Below the pieces are notes generated by a model, which saw only the letters and a list, made by a program, of their open reading frames with translations, made no database searches and was not told the DNA's origin. DNA of 57,689 bases from Bradyrhizobium campsiandrae (lineage in GTDB: Bacteria; Pseudomonadota; Alphaproteobacteria; Rhizobiales; Xanthobacteraceae): assembly GCF_014529705.1 (NCBI RefSeq), contig NZ_JAANIH010000058.1:1-57689 (forward strand). Reading direction: 5' to 3'. Below, one piece after another: positions 1 through 7,280 of this stretch. Both the position numbers and the translations under genes were made by a program. The stretch's first letter is position 1, and every line of letters begins with the position of its first letter.

Positions 1-873
1 CAGCGGCACCGGCTCCTGTTCGGGTCCCTTGAGCCGGAAGGGCTCCAGCGCCTCGCGCGTCACCACCCAGGGGCTGATTGAGGTCGCGAAGGCCTTGGCG
101 AGGAACGGGCCGAGCGGCACATATTCCCATTGCTGGATGTCGCGCGCGCTCCAATCGTTGAGCAGCACGAAGCCGAAGATCATCTCTTCCGCCTGTTGCT
201 CGCTGAGCATGCCGCCCATGGCTGACGGCTGGCCGATCACCACACCCATCTCCAGCTCAAAATCGAGCCGCTTGCAGGGTGCGAAGCTCGGCACGTCCGC
301 GCTCGGCGGCTTCAGCTGCCCGCGCGGCCGCTTCACTTTCGTGCCTGACACGACGACTGTGGACGCGCGACCGTTGTAGGCGATCGGCATATGCAGCCAG
401 TTCGGCTGCAGCGCGTTGTCCTTGCCGCGGAACATCACGCCGACATTGGTGGCGTGCTCTTTCGACGAGTAGAAATCGGTATAGCCGGAGACCGCGAACG
501 GCAGATGCAGTTTTGCCTCACGTAGCGGCACCAGCGCTTGGCTGCGCAGCTCGTCGTTGTCGCGCAGTTCGGGATGATCGTGCCGCAACAGCTCGCTGAT
601 CCGCGCGCGCGTCCTGGTCCAGACCTTCGGCCCGAGCGCCATGAACGTATTCAGCGAGGGCCCGGAGAACACGCCGAGCGGACCGACATCGAGCCGGGAA
701 TCCTGCTCGAGCTCCCAGAGATCGAGCACGTAATTGCCGATCGCGACGCCAACCCGCGGCGTCGGACTGGCGGCGGTCGAGAACACGCCATAGGGCAGGT
801 TCTGGATCGGGAAGTCGGAGGTGGGATCGATTTCGATGAAGGAGCGGAGGCTGGGATCGTTGGGGTGGGGCAC
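1..873 (-). CDS. fahA: fumarylacetoacetase, 3' end cut by window edge
   Basis: Last enzyme of homogentisate catabolism; it hydrolyses fumarylacetoacetate to fumarate and acetoacetate in the cytoplasm. The frame reads VPHPNDPSLRSF from a GTG at 873 and stays open to the window edge, giving about 291 of the usual roughly 420 residues, so the C-terminus is missing. The N-terminal SH3-like part is followed by the catalytic hydrolase fold with FELEMGVVIG (metal-binding glutamates) and NDWSARDIQQWEY, both typical of the family. It lies 150 bases downstream of hmgA in the same direction, with a palindromic repeat between them, and probably belongs to the same transcription unit. The GTG start is preceded by AGGATT. 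Recognition of the family is secure; the exact start is slightly less so. Confidence 0.93.
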   Translation of the reverse strand, partial: MPHPNDPSLRSFIEIDPTSDFPIQNLPYGVFSTAASPTPRVGVAIGNYVLDLWELEQDSRLDVGPLGVFSGPSLNTFMALGPKVWTRTRARISELLRHDHPELRDNDELRSQALVPLREAKLHLPFAVSGYTDFYSSKEHATNVGVMFRGKDNALQPNWLHMPIAYNGRASTVVVSGTKVKRPRGQLKPPSADVPSFAPCKRLDFELEMGVVIGQPSAMGGMLSEQQAEEMIFGFVLLNDWSARDIQQWEYVPLGPFLAKAFATSISPWVVTREALEPFRLKGPEQEPVPL

Positions 874-912
874 TTTATGAATCCTGTTTGCAGTCGGGCA
901 AACTCTCTCCTT

Positions 913-1013
913 CGTCATTCCGGGATGCGCCGCAAGGCGCAGGCCCGGAATCCATAACCACGATCGGGAGTATGGATTCCGGGCTCGCCGCTCCGCGGCG
1001 CCCCGGAATGACG
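913..1013. repeat. palindromic intergenic repeat between hmgA and fahA
   Basis: Nested inverted repeat. The outer arms are CGTCATTCCGGG (from 913) and CCCCGGAATGACG (to 1013); the inner arms are CCCGGAATCCATA (944-956) and TATGGATTCCGGG (971-983). The long imperfect palindrome can form a strong RNA hairpin between two co-directional genes, so it may lower fahA expression or stabilise upstream mRNA. It resembles dispersed repeats common in Bradyrhizobium intergenic regions. Function is inferred. Confidence 0.75.
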
Positions 1014-1023
1014 AGAGGAGAAG

Positions 1024-2370
1024 CTACGGCCTATTCGGATCGAACTTCTTCTCCAGGCCCTTCCAGCAATCCGCGTAATCGTCCTGCAGCGTCGACGCAT
1101 TCGCGGCGTGGGCCGTGACGCGCTGCGGGTAGCGGGTTTCGAACATGAAAGCCATGGTGCCGGTGAGCTTCACCGGCTTCAACTCGCCATTGCTGGCGTG
1201 CTCGAAGGCGTCGCGGTCGGGGCCGTGCGGCAGCATGCAATTGTGCAGGCTCATGCCGCCGGGGACGAAGCCTTGCGGCTTGGCGTCGTAGACGCCGTAG
1301 ATCAGGCCCATGAACTCGCTCATGATGTTCATGTGATACCAGGGCGGCCGGAAGGTGTTGTCGGCGACCATCCAGCGCTCCGGGAAGATGACGAAGTCGA
1401 TATTGGCGGTGCCGGCCGTCTCCGACGGCGAGGTCAGCACCGTGAAGATCGATGGATCGGGATGGTCGAAGCCGATCGCGCCGACCGGCGAGAACGTGCG
1501 CAGATCATATTTATACGGCGCGTAATTGCCGTGCCAGGCGACGACATCGATCGGCGAATGCGGCAGCGTGGTCTTGAACAAGGAGCCGCCCCACTTCACG
1601 AACAGCTCGGTCGGCGTATCCTTGTCCTCGTAATACGCAACCGGCGTCAGGAAGTCGCGCGCATTGGCAAGACAGTTGGCGCCGATCGGGCCGCGCTCCG
1701 GCAGCGTGAAGGCGCCGCCGTAGTTTTCGCAGAGATAGCCGCGCGCGGGACCATCAGGAATCTCGACGCGGAACTTGACGCCGCGCGGGATCACCACGAT
1801 CTCGCCCGGCTCGACATCGATGCGGCCGAACTCGGTGACGAGGCGCAGATTGCCCTGCTGCAGCACGAACATCAGTTCGCCATCGGCATTGTAAAAGTGC
1901 TGGTCCACCATCGATTTGGTGATGAGATAGACATGCGCGGCCATGCCGGCCTGCGTATTCACATCGCCCGCCGTCGTCATGGTCTGCACGCCCTGGACGA
2001 AGGTGACGTCCTCCTTCGGTAGCGGCGTCGGATCCCAGCGCAATTGCGCGATCGGCAGGTCATGTTCGTGGCACGGCGCCGACCGCCACAGCCCGGCATC
2101 GATCTTCTCGAAGCGGCCGGAATGTTTCACCGAGGGGCGAATGCGATAGAGCCAGGAGCGCTCATTGCTGCCGCGCGGCGCGGTGAACGGCGAACCGGAG
2201 AGCTGCTCGGCATAGAGGCCGTAGGCGCAACGCTGCGGCGAGTTGCGCCCGATCGGCAGCGCGCCCGGCAGCGCCTCGGTCTCGAAACTGTTGCCGAAGC
2301 CGGACATGTAACCCGGCGTCACCTGCGCCGAGCTGCGGATGATCTGATCAGGTGAGGTATTGATGTTCAT
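1024..2370 (-). CDS. hmgA: homogentisate 1,2-dioxygenase
   Basis: Fe(II) ring-cleaving dioxygenase that opens homogentisate to maleylacetoacetate in tyrosine/phenylacetate-type catabolism. The 448-residue product has the usual family length. N-terminal MSGFGNSFETEALPGALP is a family hallmark. The iron-binding region is visible as PPWYHMNIMSEFMG (His and Glu ligands) and GGMSLHNCMLPHGPD (second His). The frame extends 30 bases further upstream, but ATG at 2370 is chosen because AAGGAGGAGG lies just before it. That Shine-Dalgarno sequence overlaps the last codons of the upstream MBL gene, which stops 2 bases before the start, so the two genes are probably translationally coupled. Next in the pathway is fahA downstream; a maleylacetoacetate isomerase is not seen here. 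Confidence 0.97.
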   Translation of the reverse strand: MNINTSPDQIIRSSAQVTPGYMSGFGNSFETEALPGALPIGRNSPQRCAYGLYAEQLSGSPFTAPRGSNERSWLYRIRPSVKHSGRFEKIDAGLWRSAPCHEHDLPIAQLRWDPTPLPKEDVTFVQGVQTMTTAGDVNTQAGMAAHVYLITKSMVDQHFYNADGELMFVLQQGNLRLVTEFGRIDVEPGEIVVIPRGVKFRVEIPDGPARGYLCENYGGAFTLPERGPIGANCLANARDFLTPVAYYEDKDTPTELFVKWGGSLFKTTLPHSPIDVVAWHGNYAPYKYDLRTFSPVGAIGFDHPDPSIFTVLTSPSETAGTANIDFVIFPERWMVADNTFRPPWYHMNIMSEFMGLIYGVYDAKPQGFVPGGMSLHNCMLPHGPDRDAFEHASNGELKPVKLTGTMAFMFETRYPQRVTAHAANASTLQDDYADCWKGLEKKFDPNRP

Positions 2371-2372
2371 GA

Positions 2373-3329
2373 CTATCCTCCTCCTTGCAGGGCGGCCCAC
2401 ATTTCCTGATCGCGCTTGTCGGTCCAGATGATGGGATCGTCGATCCCCGATGCTTCGTCATAGGCGCGCGACACGTTGAACGGCAGGCAGTGCTCGTAGA
2501 TGGCGAAGCTGTGGAATTTCGGGTCCATCACCTCGCGCGTCGCCGCCATGGATTCCTTCAGCGTGCGCCCCTTCGCGACCGAGATTTCGGCCGCGCCATA
2601 GAGGGACGTGACGAAGTCGCGCGTCATTGCGATGGCCTCGCGCACGGTAGACGTGCCCTTCAGCGCATCGCCGCGGCCCGGCGCGATCGCCTTGGGATTG
2701 AAGTTGCGAATCTCGTTCAGCGTCATCGGCCATTCGCGCAGGTGAGCATCGCCGCAATAGCAGGCCGAGTGGTACTCGATGAGATCGCCGGAGAACATCA
2801 CTTCGGCGTCCGGCACCCAGGCAACGATGTCGCCGGAGGTGTGGCCGGCGCCAAGCTGCATCAGCCGCACCTCGCGCTTGCCGAGATAGATCGACATCTC
2901 GCCTTCGAAGGTCAGCGTCGGCCAGGTCAGGCCGGGAATGCTGGCGGCGTCCTGGAACAGGCGGGGGAAGCGGCCGTATTCGGAATCCCAATCCTGCTTC
3001 CCGCGCTCCTCGATCAGCCGGTAGGTCTCCTGCGAGGCGATGATGCCTTGCGCCCTGTAGGCGGAGGCCCCTAACACCCGCACGGCATGATAGTGCGACA
3101 GCACGACATATTTGATCGGCTTGTCAGTGACGGTTTTGACACGCTCGATTACCTTGTTCGCCATGGCCGGCGTCGCCTGCGCGTCGAACACGAGGCAGCC
3201 GTCGTCGCCGACGATGACGGCGGTGTTCGGATCGCCTTCGGCAGTGAAGGCGTAGAGATCGGTGCCGATCTCCGAGAAAGTGATCTTCTTCTCGGAGAGG
3301 TCGCCGGTGGATGCGAAGTTCTTCGCCAT
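2373..3329 (-). CDS. metallo-beta-lactamase-fold protein with altered metal motif
   Basis: A 318-residue MBL-fold protein inside the homogentisate operon. The fold is indicated by SEIGTDLYAFTAEGDPNTAVIVGDDGCLVFDA at the N-terminus (described in pieces: TAVIVGDDG, LVFDAQAT), the metal-site region LSHYHAVRVLGAS at about residues 78-90, GAGHTSGDIVAW at about 160-171 and MFSGDLIEYHSACY. The canonical HxHxDH reads HYHAVR, so the Asp and third His of the motif are replaced by Val and Arg. Either a mononuclear or altered metal site, or a non-hydrolytic role, is possible. Start ATG at 3329 follows TTAAGGATCACATA. Its position between the hydroxylase pair and hmgA suggests a role with an ester or thioester side product of aromatic breakdown, but the substrate is unknown. 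Confidence 0.88.
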   Translation of the reverse strand: MAKNFASTGDLSEKKITFSEIGTDLYAFTAEGDPNTAVIVGDDGCLVFDAQATPAMANKVIERVKTVTDKPIKYVVLSHYHAVRVLGASAYRAQGIIASQETYRLIEERGKQDWDSEYGRFPRLFQDAASIPGLTWPTLTFEGEMSIYLGKREVRLMQLGAGHTSGDIVAWVPDAEVMFSGDLIEYHSACYCGDAHLREWPMTLNEIRNFNPKAIAPGRGDALKGTSTVREAIAMTRDFVTSLYGAAEISVAKGRTLKESMAATREVMDPKFHSFAIYEHCLPFNVSRAYDEASGIDDPIIWTDKRDQEMWAALQGGG

Positions 3330-3364
3330 TATGTGATCCTTAAGTCTTGGCTTCAGGTTCGGGA

Positions 3365-3589
3365 CTATTGTTGCTGCTGCTGTTGCTGCTGGCTGTCGAT
3401 CATGCGGCGTTTCGCCAGCACGAGCGCCTGCCGCAGCACGTCGATGTCGCCGATATGGTTGGCGAGGATCAGCACCAGCGCTGCATCGAAATCGGCGGCC
3501 TGCTCGTCGGTGAGGCCGCGATGCGCCTCGACGATGGCGCGAAAGGCATCATCGGGCCGTGGGAAATTGGAGCTCGTGGACAGCGGCAT
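3365..3589 (-). CDS. small DUF2783-type protein with poly-glutamine tail
   Basis: A 74-residue acidic helical protein, MPLSTSSNFPRPDDAFRAI onward, with LTDEQAADFDAALVLILANHIGD in the middle, matching what I know of the DUF2783 family found beside aromatic-ring hydroxylases. It starts 8 bases after the FAD monooxygenase stop and uses a GAGG site. The last eight codons before the stop are all glutamine (CAG/CAA), a repeat tract likely to vary in length by slippage. In Pseudomonas putida the 3-hydroxyphenylacetate 6-hydroxylase comprises a large flavoprotein (MhaA) and a very small partner (MhaB); the same gene order here suggests this is the small partner. That link is an inference. Confidence 0.85.
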   Translation of the reverse strand: MPLSTSSNFPRPDDAFRAIVEAHRGLTDEQAADFDAALVLILANHIGDIDVLRQALVLAKRRMIDSQQQQQQQQ

Positions 3590-3596
3590 GCAAACC

Positions 3597-5240
3597 TCAA
3601 TTCAGACCTGCGGCCCGCGACAGCGCAGCGGCGACGCCAGCGCGCGTCGGATGGCGGAACCGGGCCGCGACGTAGCCATCGGGCCTGAGCAGATAGGCCG
3701 TGTCAGGCTCGGCGTCGTAGCGCTTCGCGACGAGGCCTTGCGGATCAGCAAGCCCGCCCTCGCCGCCGATCCGGATGGCTTTCACGCCGTCGGGAGCATC
3801 GATGGCTACACCACTGCCGAACGACAGCACGGTGAAGTCCGTTCCACCCTTGCGGAACGCATCGGTCAGATAGGCCTGCTCGCCTCCGCGCGTCGCAACG
3901 GGCGCATCGAGCATGGAGCAGCCCGGCGATGGTCCGCCGCGCCAGCCGTCCGTATCGGGCGATGACAGTGGCGAGTCGTAGCTGCACGGCACCGACAGCC
4001 GACCGCCATTGACCATACGCTTGCCGAACTCGGTTTCCTTGGCCAGCGACAAGACCGCCTGGCGCAGCCGCGCCTCCTGGTGTGAGTTCGGTGCCATGAA
4101 GTCGGTCGATCGGGTCGACTCCCGGATGTTCTCGTCGGCCGCGAGGCTCCGCTCGACATGGTAGCTGTCGAGCAGGCTCGCCGGCGACGCGCCGCGCAGC
4201 ACGCGATCAAGCTTCCAGGACAGGTTTTCCGCATCCTCCAGGCCGGAGTTTGCTCCGCGCGCGCCGAAGGGCGAGACCTGATGCGCCGAATCGCCGGCAA
4301 AGATCACGCGGCCATGGATGAAGCGGTCCATGCGCCGACACTGGAATTTGTAGAGCGAGATCCACTCGAATTCGAACTTGTCGTGACCGAGCATGCGCGC
4401 GATTCGCGGCCTGACATTCTCGGGCTTCTTCTCGACGACAGGATCGGCATAGCGATGGAGCTGGAGATCGATGCGCCAGACATCGTCGGGCTGCCGGTGC
4501 AACAGCGCCGAGCGGCCAGCGTGAAACGGCGGATCGAACCAGAACCAGCGCTCGGTCGGAAATTCCGCCGTCATCTTGACGTCGGCGATCAGGAACTGGT
4601 CCTCGAACACTTGGCCTGCAAACTCGGCACCGACCATCTGCCGCAACGAGGAGCGCGCGCCGTCGCAGGCGACGACATATTGCGCCTGCAGACGATAGGC
4701 GCCTTCGGGCGTTTCGATCGTCAGCAAGGCGGAGTCGTTGCGTTGCTCGACCGCCGTCACCTTGTTCCGCCAGCGCAGGTCAATCGCTGGCAGATCGGCA
4801 ACGCGGTCGACCAGATAGGCCTCGGCGTAATATTGCTGGAGATTGATGAAGGCCGGCCGCTTGTGGCCGGCCTCCGGCAGCAGGTTGAATTGATAGAGCT
4901 GCTGCTCGCCGTGAAAGATGCGGCCGACGCTCCACACCACGCCCTTCTCGACCATGCGGTCGGCCACGCCGAGCCGGTCCCAATATTCCAGCGAGCGCTT
5001 CGAGAAGCAGATCGCGCGCGAGCCTTCGCCGATGCGATCGGCATCATCGAGAAGGACGACACGCTGGCCGCGCTGGGCAAGGTCGATGGCGAGCGACAGT
5101 CCGACCGGGCCAGCACCGACAACCACGACCGGATGCGCGGCCGGACTTTGGCCCGGGCGGTCCTGGTCGGGGTGACGGCGATAGCCGAACTGGATCTTCG
5201 CTCGAGAAATCGTGGCCTTTTGCGTATTGGCCGGCGCCAT
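3597..5240 (-). CDS. FAD-dependent aromatic hydroxylase (MhaA/MhpA-like)
   Basis: A 547-residue class A flavoprotein monooxygenase. It shows the Rossmann motif VVVVGAGPVGLSLAI (about residues 38-52), the DG motif VACDGARSSLRQ and the second FAD motif GRVIFAGDSAHQVSPFGARG. A C-terminal thioredoxin-like extension ends AALSRAAGLN, as in MhpA/PheA-type enzymes. It is the first gene of the leftward operon that includes hmgA and fahA, so the likely product of hydroxylation is homogentisate, made from 3- or 4-hydroxyphenylacetate. The adjacent DUF2783 gene favours the two-component 3-hydroxyphenylacetate 6-hydroxylase type. Start ATG at 5240 follows GAGG. A MarR gene is divergent and a palindromic operator lies 43 bases upstream. 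Substrate is inferred. Confidence 0.88.
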   Translation of the reverse strand: MAPANTQKATISRAKIQFGYRRHPDQDRPGQSPAAHPVVVVGAGPVGLSLAIDLAQRGQRVVLLDDADRIGEGSRAICFSKRSLEYWDRLGVADRMVEKGVVWSVGRIFHGEQQLYQFNLLPEAGHKRPAFINLQQYYAEAYLVDRVADLPAIDLRWRNKVTAVEQRNDSALLTIETPEGAYRLQAQYVVACDGARSSLRQMVGAEFAGQVFEDQFLIADVKMTAEFPTERWFWFDPPFHAGRSALLHRQPDDVWRIDLQLHRYADPVVEKKPENVRPRIARMLGHDKFEFEWISLYKFQCRRMDRFIHGRVIFAGDSAHQVSPFGARGANSGLEDAENLSWKLDRVLRGASPASLLDSYHVERSLAADENIRESTRSTDFMAPNSHQEARLRQAVLSLAKETEFGKRMVNGGRLSVPCSYDSPLSSPDTDGWRGGPSPGCSMLDAPVATRGGEQAYLTDAFRKGGTDFTVLSFGSGVAIDAPDGVKAIRIGGEGGLADPQGLVAKRYDAEPDTAYLLRPDGYVAARFRHPTRAGVAAALSRAAGLN

Positions 5241-5282
5241 ACACTAACCTCGGCTCTGGTCAGGAGAGGACTGATCTGCTAG

Positions 5283-5302
5283 ATAGTCTCACGTGCAACT
5301 AT
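5283..5302. promoter_or_regulatory. MarR-type palindromic operator
   Basis: The 20-base site ATAGTCTCACGTGCAACTAT has matching arms (ATAGT/ACTAT) and a CACGTG centre, with 16 of 20 positions symmetric. It lies between the divergent FAD hydroxylase (start 5240) and marR (start 5351) genes, so one bound dimer could control both. TAGTTGCA/TGCAACTA-like palindromes are typical of MarR-family regulators. Confidence 0.7.
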
Positions 5303-5350
5303 TTTGGACCGGCGTCGGCCGGCCGTCAACTGGAATTCGGAGCGCTCTCC

Positions 5351-5890
5351 TTGGCGAGGACGACAGACACTGCGCTGAAGGCACGCGAGTCAGATCAGCC
5401 ATCGCCGAAGGCAACGTCGCGGCTCGATTTGTTTAAGTTCGTGCCGTTCCGCCTCAACCGGCTCGCGGCCGAGGTCAGTTCGGCGCTCGCGGTCGAATAT
5501 CAGGAGCGCCACGGCCTCGACATTCCGGCCTGGCGCGTGATTGCCACGCTCGGCTTCCGCAATGACGCCTGCAGCGCACAGTTCATCGCGCAATGCACCC
5601 GCACCCACAAATCCACCATCAGCCGCGCGGTCACGAATTTGCTGCATGACGGCTTGATCGAGCGCGTCGAGAACCAAGCCGATCGCCGCGAATTCCGCCT
5701 GCAACTGACCGGGAAGGGCCGCACCCTCTACGAAGAGCTGTTCCCGCAATTGCTGCGGCGGGAGGACGAGATCCTCGCCTGCCTCACAGCGCAGGAGCGC
5801 AAGCAGCTGTCAGCCTTGCTCGGCAAGATCGAGGCGAGCCTCGATTTGATCCAGACCAGCGCAGAGGCGGACGCGAAGCAGGCGTATTAA
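5351..5890 (+). CDS. MarR-family transcriptional regulator of the homogentisate operon
   Basis: A 179-residue winged-helix regulator, probably a ligand-responsive repressor of the divergent aromatic operon. The central region FIAQCTRTHKSTISRAVTNLL (helix-turn-helix, about residues 75-100) and the wing DRREFRLQLTGKGRTLYEEL are characteristic. Helices on both sides (FVPFRLNRLAAEVSSAL and the C-terminal ALLGKIEASLDLIQ) would form the dimer. It starts at a TTG at 5351 preceded by GGAG; no ATG gives the same frame closer in. The N-terminal 25 residues are polar and probably disordered. The effector is not shown by sequence; homogentisate or a hydroxyphenylacetate is likely by context. Confidence 0.9.
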   Translation: MARTTDTALKARESDQPSPKATSRLDLFKFVPFRLNRLAAEVSSALAVEYQERHGLDIPAWRVIATLGFRNDACSAQFIAQCTRTHKSTISRAVTNLLHDGLIERVENQADRREFRLQLTGKGRTLYEELFPQLLRREDEILACLTAQERKQLSALLGKIEASLDLIQTSAEADAKQAY

Positions 5891-5916
5891 TTTCACTCCA
5901 CCCGCGCGGTGCTGAT

Positions 5917-6064
5917 CCCGTCATCCTGAGGCGCGAGGCGCGCGATGCGAAGCATCGTGCGGGGAGCCTCGAAGGATGACTTGGCCCGGATGCAGCCGGC
6001 CGTCGCCCTTCGAGGCTTGCCCTGCTGCGCAACGCGCCGCAGGACAAGCGCCTCAGGGTGACGG
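5917..6064. repeat. palindromic repeat between convergent genes
   Basis: Outer arms are CCCGTCATCCTGAGG (from about 5917) and CCTCAGGGTGACGGG (to about 6064), with inner arms AGCCTCGAAGGATGAC and GCCCTTCGAGGCTTG. It fills the junction between the MarR gene and the convergent MBL lactonase gene, so a bidirectional terminator or a silent repeat is possible. Confidence 0.75.
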
Positions 6065-6094
6065 GAATGAGTTGGGCTGGCTTTGTCTACACGC

Positions 6095-6910
6095 TCACGT
6101 CGCAAACGACCGCGACGGCGGCAGGTGCAGCGCCCAGACGTCCTTGTCGCCGGCGCGCGGATAGATTTCGGTGACGATCGGATCGTGGCCGGGAATGTAG
6201 CGGTCGGGATGACCGGCGAGACGCTCGATGGTCTCCCAGCCCGCGGCCATGTCGCCGACATTGTAGACGATCGGGAACGGGCTCTTGCGCTGGATATTGG
6301 CATAATAATGCGCGGCGTCGGAGGCCAGCACCACCGGTCCGCGCGCGGTCTCCACCTTGACCACCTGCAGGCCGTCGGAATGGCCGCCGACGCGGTGCAC
6401 CGTCACGCCGGGCGCAACCTCGCCGTCACCGGAATAGAAAGTGACGCGCTCGCCGTAGACATGGCGCACCATCAGCGTGACGTGCTCGACCGAGAACGGA
6501 TGTCGCAGCAGGCCGTTGCACATGCAGCGGCCCGTCGCGTAAGCCATCTCGCGCTCCTGGAGATGAAAGCGCGCATTCGGGAAGCGATCGAGATTGCCGG
6601 CGTGGTCGTAGTGCAAATGCGTCACGATCACGTCGCGAATGCTCGAGGCGGCGATGCCAAAGCGCTCCAGCGCATCGATCGGGTTGAGCGTCAACTTGCG
6701 GGCGCGCAAGCTCGCTTCCTCGGCATTGAAGCCGGTATCGACCAGGATCTCGCGGCCCTGCCCGCGGATCAGCCAAACGAAGTAGTCGAGGTCCTGCGCC
6801 GCACTGTCATGCGGGTCGGGCGCCAGGAAATTCATGCTGGGGGTGCGCGGCGACATCGTCGCATAGCGCAGCGCGTAGATTTCGTAGGCGTTTCCCTCTG
6901 GCTTGCTCAT
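6095..6910 (-). CDS. N-acyl-homoserine-lactonase-like MBL-fold hydrolase
   Basis: A 271-residue metallo-beta-lactamase-fold hydrolase of the lactonase (AiiA/AttM-like) branch. The intact metal motif is THLHYDHAGNL, with the further ligands in RVGGHSDGLQVV and LASDAAHYYAN, and the late His in YIPGHDPIV. ATG at 6910 (MSKPEGNAYEIYAL) is chosen over an upstream ATG because the longer form adds a basic, low-quality leader without family character. Substrate could be an acyl-homoserine lactone or another lactone/ester. The gene converges with marR and diverges from the pseudo-caspase at 7281. A perfect Crp-type palindrome lies about 107 bases upstream of its start. Confidence 0.88.
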   Translation of the reverse strand: MSKPEGNAYEIYALRYATMSPRTPSMNFLAPDPHDSAAQDLDYFVWLIRGQGREILVDTGFNAEEASLRARKLTLNPIDALERFGIAASSIRDVIVTHLHYDHAGNLDRFPNARFHLQEREMAYATGRCMCNGLLRHPFSVEHVTLMVRHVYGERVTFYSGDGEVAPGVTVHRVGGHSDGLQVVKVETARGPVVLASDAAHYYANIQRKSPFPIVYNVGDMAAGWETIERLAGHPDRYIPGHDPIVTEIYPRAGDKDVWALHLPPSRSFAT

Positions 6911-7016
6911 GGCTTTGATCCCGGCTCTTGCTTTTTCTGATTGAACCTTGGCGCACCAAGCCATCCTCCGCGACAAAGGTCAAACGTCCGAGGCTGCGCC
7001 GAACGCGGGGCTACAA

Positions 7017-7032
7017 TGTGAGACCAATCACA
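7017..7032. promoter_or_regulatory. perfect Crp-type palindrome TGTGA-N6-TCACA
   Basis: The sequence TGTGAGACCAATCACA is an exact TGTGA-N6-TCACA match to the Crp half-site consensus. It sits in the 370-base divergent intergenic region 6911-7280 between the MBL lactonase and the pseudo-caspase. No other gene is visible in that region. A Crp/Fnr regulator with the matching recognition helix is encoded at 13864-14538. Confidence 0.65.
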
Positions 7033-7280
7033 TTTTCGTCGCGGGTGCGGGCCTAACATGATGCCCAGAACCTCGAACCGGGATACCTCCAGGGAGAACC
7101 GTGATCGCCAGATTATTCCCCGCGCAACCGGCTCGTGCGTCGCGGTCAATTGTCGCGATAATGCCGAATCTCCAAGCGGTTGACGCCCCCCCTCCCCGGT
7201 TTGATAATGCACTTTGCGTAAGTTAAGGTCGCCGCGGCGCAAGCTGGAACGGCGCCTTTTTTGGCTGGACCGCGCTGATT

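Noticed and set aside
3362..3400. CAG/CAA tract considered as a CRISPR or tandem-repeat array
   Set aside because: It is a short in-frame codon run at a gene end, without spacers.
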